From: Nitriliruptoraceae bacterium
GTDB taxonomy: Bacteria; Actinomycetota; Nitriliruptoria; Nitriliruptorales; Nitriliruptoraceae
Direction: 5' to 3'
Length of the DNA: 8,534 nt
Assembly (NCBI GenBank): GCA_007121975.1
Contig: SKJO01000427.1
Span: forward strand, 1-8,534
Translations under genes and position numbers: made by a program
Part shown: in pieces, positions 5,564 to 8,534 of the stretch
Numbering within the stretch: the first letter of the stretch is position 1
Layout of the letters: the number at the start of each line of letters is the position of its first letter
The notes under the pieces: model-generated
Databases searched by the model: none
Told to the model about the DNA's origin: nothing
The model's input: the letters and a program-made list of their open reading frames with translations, nothing else

Positions 5564-6379
5564 TCAGCCCGCGACCGGACCGGGGCAGTCACGCTCGAGG
5601 GTCTGCCCGCCGGCGAAGGTGGCGCCGACCTGGCGGTAGGTCGCGCCGATCAGCTCGTGGGGGGCGAGGCGGTCGAACTCCTCGGTCGGGCTCGAGAACA
5701 GCTCGAGTTCGGCGTCGCCGACGTAAACCGGTCCGGCCTCGACGTCGACGGTCTTGAGGCGCACGAGTTCGCTCAGGCTCGGCGGGGCGGTCGGCCCCTC
5801 GATGGCCGGCAGGTAGCGGGTGTGGGCCATGGCGTGGCTGTTGACGAACCCGCCGGCGTCCCCGGTTCCGGTGATCGTGAAGACCGCCTGGGCCAGGCGC
5901 CGGTCGTAGGCGGCGAGGGTGGCACCGAACCGCCCGCCGGGCTCGAGCCGGGGGCCGGCACGGCCGTAGGCGACCGGTCGGGTGAGGTGGATCGAACCGA
6001 GCTTCTTGGGATAGCCCTGGTAGTGACCGCGGGCCATCGCGTAGTCGGTGTCGACCCAGATGTACACGCAGCGCGAGACGTGCTCGCCGCGGTAGCGGCC
6101 GCGTACCACGAAGAACACCTCGCGGTACTGCGCCCTCACCGGGTCCAGCAGCTCCTCCCCACCCGACGAGCACGACTGCCAGTCGGCCCACACGATCGCC
6201 ACCGCACCGGGATCCTCGGCGGGCTCGAGCGGGTCGGGCAGCAGCTCGAGCACCCGGGCGGGATCGGTGCGGTACTCGATGGTCAGCAGGTCGCCGGAGT
6301 AGTGCCACGGTGGCGGGGGCACCAGCGACGAGCGCCCGGTTGCGGTGCGCGGGAAGAGGAATCCTTCGAGCTGTGCCAC
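5564..6379 (-). CDS. Acetoacetate decarboxylase family protein (Schiff-base enzyme)
   Basis: A 271-residue protein of the acetoacetate decarboxylase superfamily. Characteristic pieces are PPPWHYSGDLLTIEY near residue 21, DWQSCSSGGEELLDPVRAQY (66-85), Glu87 in REVFF (matching the conserved active-site glutamate) and GYPKKLG (122-128), where Lys125 forms the Schiff base and Lys126 lowers its pKa. Classical members decarboxylate acetoacetate; known relatives with the same lysine instead carry out aldol/dehydration chemistry with pyruvate, so the name should not be taken as the reaction. It is the first gene of the minus-strand operon, directly ahead of the ring-cleavage dioxygenase, which argues for a role on a ring-cleavage or side-chain keto acid. 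The start is a GTG at 6379 with a GGGAG-like site about eight bases upstream. Family membership and catalytic lysines are clear; the substrate is unknown. Confidence 0.85.
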   Translation of the reverse strand: MAQLEGFLFPRTATGRSSLVPPPPWHYSGDLLTIEYRTDPARVLELLPDPLEPAEDPGAVAIVWADWQSCSSGGEELLDPVRAQYREVFFVVRGRYRGEHVSRCVYIWVDTDYAMARGHYQGYPKKLGSIHLTRPVAYGRAGPRLEPGGRFGATLAAYDRRLAQAVFTITGTGDAGGFVNSHAMAHTRYLPAIEGPTAPPSLSELVRLKTVDVEAGPVYVGDAELELFSSPTEEFDRLAPHELIGATYRQVGATFAGGQTLERDCPGPVAG

Positions 6380-6473
6380 GTGACGTCTCCCTCGTCAGCC
6401 GCCCGGAGCATACCGTTCGGACACGAACGATGTTGCTAGCCTAGGCGCTGCCAAGCGACGAGGAGCGCGCAGC
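6380..6473. promoter_or_regulatory. Divergent promoter region of the catabolic cluster
   Basis: This 94-base gap lies between the leftward operon (GTG at 6379) and the rightward hydrolase gene (ATG at 6474). For the leftward operon TATGCT (minus strand, 6412-6407) is a good -10. For the rightward gene TAGCCT (6437-6442) is a candidate -10, with TTCGGA at 6416-6421 a poor -35. The rightward gene has GAGGAG eight bases before its ATG. Overlapping short palindromes GCTAGC (6435-6440) and GCCTAGGC (6439-6446) cover the rightward -10. Predicted leaders are only 20-25 bases. Confidence 0.6.
6414..6429. promoter_or_regulatory. 6-4-6 palindromic operator candidate, CGTTCG-GACA-CGAACG
   Basis: A perfect inverted repeat with six-base arms and a four-base spacer lies between the two candidate -10 elements, just upstream of the leftward one and in the -35 area of the rightward one. 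A dimeric regulator bound here could repress both directions together, as is common for divergent aromatic-degradation genes (IclR, GntR, MarR or TetR types). The arms run GTTCG...CGAAC, the reverse of the LexA box, so SOS control is not implied. No regulator gene is in the window. Confidence 0.55.
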
Positions 6474-7325
6474 ATGGAGACCCGCAGGATCCTGCTCGAC
6501 GGTGCCATCACGACCGTCGTGCGCGACGGCGAGCAGCTGGTGGCCGGCGACGGCCGGCGGGTGGCGATCGAGCACGCCGTGCACCTGGCCCCGGTGACGC
6601 CCTCCAAGATCCTGTGCGTGCACCTCAACCACGTCAGTCGTGTCGAGGAGTTCGGGGTGAGCCTGGCCGCGGCTCCGACCTACTTCCACAAGCCGGTGTC
6701 CGCGCTCAACGCCCACGAGGGTCACGTCGTGCGACCCGACGGGTGCCGCTGGCTCAACTACGAGGGCGAGATCGGGATCGTGATCGGCCGCACCACCCGC
6801 AACGTGAGCCAGGAGCAGGCCTGGGACCGGATCGCCGGCTACACCGTGGCCAACGACTTCGGGCTGCACGACTTCCGCGACACCGACGCCGGCTCGATGC
6901 TGCGGGTCAAGGGCTCGGACACGCTGTGCCCGCTGGGTCCAGGACTCATCTCCGCCGACGCCTGGGATCCCCGCGAGGGCCACCGTCTGGTCACCCGGGT
7001 CAACGGCGAGGTGCGCCAGGACGGTTCGACCGCCGAGATGACCTGGGACATGGCCTACCTCGTCGCCGATCTCGCCCGCACGATCACCCTCGAGCCCGGC
7101 GACGTGATCCTGTCGGGCACCCCGGCCAATTCCCGCCCCGTGCAGCCCGGCGACGTCGTCGAGGTGGAGGTGGAGGGGCTGGGCACGCTGCGCAACCGGA
7201 TCGTGACCGGACCCACGCCGATCCGTCAGGAGCTCGGCGCGCAACCCACCGAGTCCGAGGAGGTGCGCTCCACGGCGCTCGGCGGCGACTGGGAGTACCG
7301 AGGCGTCCGCGCACCGCGGCGCTGA
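6474..7325 (+). CDS. Fumarylacetoacetate hydrolase family protein (HpaG/COG0179-like isomerase, decarboxylase or hydratase)
   Basis: A 283-residue protein of the FAH superfamily. After about 60 N-terminal residues the catalytic domain shows HKPVSALNAH (72-81), the metal ligands Glu97 and Glu99 in YEGEIGIVIGR, Asp128 in ANDFGLHDFR, Lys146 in RVKGSD, and GDVILSGTPA (209-218) with QPGDVVEVEVEGLGTLRN near the end. Single-domain members of this type act on ring-cleavage products: 5-oxopent-3-ene-1,2,5-tricarboxylate decarboxylase / 2-hydroxyhepta-2,4-diene-1,7-dioate isomerase (HpaG) or 2-oxohepta-3-ene-1,7-dioate hydratase. Divergence from an HpaD-like gene across a shared operator favours an HpaG-like job. 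The ATG at 6474 has GAGGAG eight bases upstream. E. coli HpaG is a two-domain fusion; this is one domain, so it may do only one of the two reactions. True fumarylacetoacetate hydrolase is unlikely because that enzyme is much longer. Confidence 0.88.
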   Translation: METRRILLDGAITTVVRDGEQLVAGDGRRVAIEHAVHLAPVTPSKILCVHLNHVSRVEEFGVSLAAAPTYFHKPVSALNAHEGHVVRPDGCRWLNYEGEIGIVIGRTTRNVSQEQAWDRIAGYTVANDFGLHDFRDTDAGSMLRVKGSDTLCPLGPGLISADAWDPREGHRLVTRVNGEVRQDGSTAEMTWDMAYLVADLARTITLEPGDVILSGTPANSRPVQPGDVVEVEVEGLGTLRNRIVTGPTPIRQELGAQPTESEEVRSTALGGDWEYRGVRAPRR

Positions 7326-7326
7326 G

Positions 7327-7356
7327 CCCCGATCGCGGGGAGCCCCCGATCGCGGG
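7327..7356. terminator. Tandem GC hairpins between convergent genes
   Basis: CCCCG-ATCG-CGGGG (7327-7340) and CCCG-ATCG-CGGG (7345-7356) are two small stem-loops; their shared sequence CCCCGATCGCGGG is a direct repeat at 7327-7339 and 7344-7356. They fill the 34-base gap between the stops of the hydrolase (7325) and the second aldehyde dehydrogenase (7360), the expected place for a bidirectional terminator. There is no T-run. Confidence 0.5.
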
Positions 7357-7359
7357 CGG

Positions 7360-8534
7360 CTACAGCGGGCGGCCTGGCGGGTCGACGCCCACGATCCGGC
7401 TGCCGAGCACCAGGTCGTCGAGCAGACGCTGGCCGTGGCCCCCGAGGCCGCTGCCACCCCAGAAGGACTGCTCCGAGTCCGGCACGAGATCGAGCACGCT
7501 GGTGGCGTTGACCTTGACCTCGCCGGCGGGCAGCCGCGCACCGAGCGCCATCGCCGCCTCGACATCGGCGGAGAAGACGTAGGCCGCGAGTCCCCCGACC
7601 GGGTCGGTGGCGGCGGCGAGCATCGCCGCCGTGTCCGCGACCTCGTGCAAGGTGAGGACGGGAGCGAACAGCTCCTCGTCCACCGCAGCCGCCGGAAGCC
7701 CGGTGACCACGCTGGCCGGTAGCCCGAACGCGCTGGGGTGGCCACCGCCCTCGACCCCGGACCCGGCGCCAGCCTGGTGGACCAGGCCGCCGGTCTGACG
7801 CAACCGCGCGAGCTGCCCTTGCACGCACGCGAGGTGCTCGCGGTGGGCCAGCGGACCGAGCGTGACGCTGCCGTCGAGCGGGTCACCCGCCCGCAGCGTG
7901 GCGAGCTCGTCGAGCAGCGCCTCGAGCAGCGCCGGGGCGAGGTCCGGGGCGACCAGCACCCGGCCGGGCGCCTCGCACCACTGCCCCGACAGCACGGTTG
8001 CGGCCCGGGCGAGCAGCCGGGCGGTGTCGGCGACATCGGCGTCGCGCAGCACCAGCGCCGGGTTGTTCGCGCCGAGCTCGAGCTGCAGGGCTCCCAGACG
8101 GCCCCCCACGATCGATCCCACCGCCCGGCCGGCCGCCCGCGAGCCGGTCAGGCTGACCGCGGTGAGGCGCGCATCGGCCACCAGCCGCGCAGCGAGCTGA
8201 GCATCCCCCGGCACGACCCCGAGCACCCCGTCGGGCAGGCCGGCCTCCGCCAGCAGCGGAGCGAGCAGCGTCATGCTCGAGGTCGCCCACTCGGAGGGCT
8301 TGATCACCACCGGCGCGCCGTGGACCAGCGCGGTGAGCAGCTTGGGCAGGGCCACGGGCACCGGCGCGTTCCACGGCAGCAGCACCGCGAGCGGGCCCCG
8401 GGGCAGCCGGTGCAGGACCACCGGGCGGCCCGGCTCGCCGAGCTGACGGGCACCCCCTCCAGCCGCCACCGCCGCCGCGCCGGTCAGTGCCGCCGCCGCG
8501 CCACCGATGGTCAGCCGGGTGGTCGCCAGCGGCA
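7360..8534 (-). CDS. Aldehyde dehydrogenase superfamily protein, divergent, 5' end beyond window
   Basis: The frame is open from the TAG at 7362-7360 to the right edge, showing 390 residues; about 80-100 N-terminal residues are missing judging by family length. Recognisable elements are the oxyanion Asn in LLPWNAPV, KPSEW, SLTGSRAAG, the general base in LELGANNPALVL, the catalytic Cys in SGQWCEAPGR (codon at 7977-7975) and EELFAPVL where EEIFGPVL is usual. The C-terminus ends FWGGSGLGGHG...VGVD and lacks the common GRE.G motif, so it belongs to a divergent branch and is quite unlike the aldehyde dehydrogenase at 1806-3233. It converges on the hydrolase gene and is probably the last gene of a separate leftward unit that starts off the right edge. 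It could be the ring-cleavage semialdehyde dehydrogenase (HpaE role) or act on a feeder aldehyde; nothing seen decides this. The GTG at 8469 is internal, not a real start. Confidence 0.85.
   Translation of the reverse strand, partial: PLATTRLTIGGAAAALTGAAAVAAGGGARQLGEPGRPVVLHRLPRGPLAVLLPWNAPVPVALPKLLTALVHGAPVVIKPSEWATSSMTLLAPLLAEAGLPDGVLGVVPGDAQLAARLVADARLTAVSLTGSRAAGRAVGSIVGGRLGALQLELGANNPALVLRDADVADTARLLARAATVLSGQWCEAPGRVLVAPDLAPALLEALLDELATLRAGDPLDGSVTLGPLAHREHLACVQGQLARLRQTGGLVHQAGAGSGVEGGGHPSAFGLPASVVTGLPAAAVDEELFAPVLTLHEVADTAAMLAAATDPVGGLAAYVFSADVEAAMALGARLPAGEVKVNATSVLDLVPDSEQSFWGGSGLGGHGQRLLDDLVLGSRIVGVDPPGRPL

Noticed and set aside
4501..5757. Plus-strand open frame of 418 codons opposite the dioxygenase
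   Set aside because: No recognisable domain, low-complexity arginine-rich end, and it lies antisense to a clear HpaD-like gene.
6414..6429. Palindrome as a LexA box
   Set aside because: The arms are GTTCG...CGAAC, the reverse order of the GAAC...GTTC SOS box.
6441..8036. Minus-strand open frame of 531 codons across the hydrolase and second aldehyde dehydrogenase
   Set aside because: Wrong frame of the dehydrogenase joined to the antisense of the hydrolase; no domain and strong Arg/Ser bias.

Overview
The base composition (very G+C rich, with G/C in most third codon positions), the gene families and a DUF222/13E12-type gene point to a high-GC actinobacterium, probably Mycobacteriales, Pseudonocardiales or Nocardioidales-like. 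The genus cannot be fixed from this window. No RNA gene, insertion sequence or CRISPR array was seen.

Layout. Positions 1 to about 1457 hold, on the minus strand, the N-terminal and middle part of a DUF222 (13E12 repeat family, usually HNH endonuclease) gene that runs off the left edge. Its visible 3' part is a long low-complexity linker made of acidic Ala/His/Asp/Gly repeats followed by Pro-Gly heptapeptide repeats. A GAAC-N4-GTTC palindrome, the core of the actinobacterial LexA (SOS) box, lies at its 5' end. Positions 1458-1805 are a repeat-rich intergenic stretch with a 12-bp-arm hairpin, a pair of 39-bp direct repeats and a GGCCAC hexamer array.

From 6379 down to 1806, four minus-strand genes look like one operon: an acetoacetate-decarboxylase-family protein, a class III extradiol dioxygenase close to homoprotocatechuate 2,3-dioxygenase (HpaD), a class III omega-aminotransferase and an aldehyde dehydrogenase. 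Divergent from it, at 6474-7325 on the plus strand, is a fumarylacetoacetate-hydrolase-family enzyme (HpaG/COG0179 type). The 94-bp gap between the two transcription units contains a 6-4-6 palindrome between candidate promoters. A second, divergent aldehyde dehydrogenase (minus strand, from 7360 off the right edge) converges on the hydrolase across a pair of small hairpins.

How the genes may work together (inference): HpaD would open the ring of homoprotocatechuate or a related catechol, an aldehyde dehydrogenase would oxidise the semialdehyde, and the hydrolase-family protein would decarboxylate, isomerise or hydrate the product. The decarboxylase-family protein has the catalytic Schiff-base lysine pair and may replace a missing step such as HpaH/HpaI. 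The aminotransferase and aldehyde dehydrogenase could either feed aryl-ethylamines or omega-amino acids into the route, or handle its succinic semialdehyde end product. HpaF, HpaH, HpaI and a regulator are not visible, so this is either a cluster cut by the window or a variant meta-cleavage pathway.
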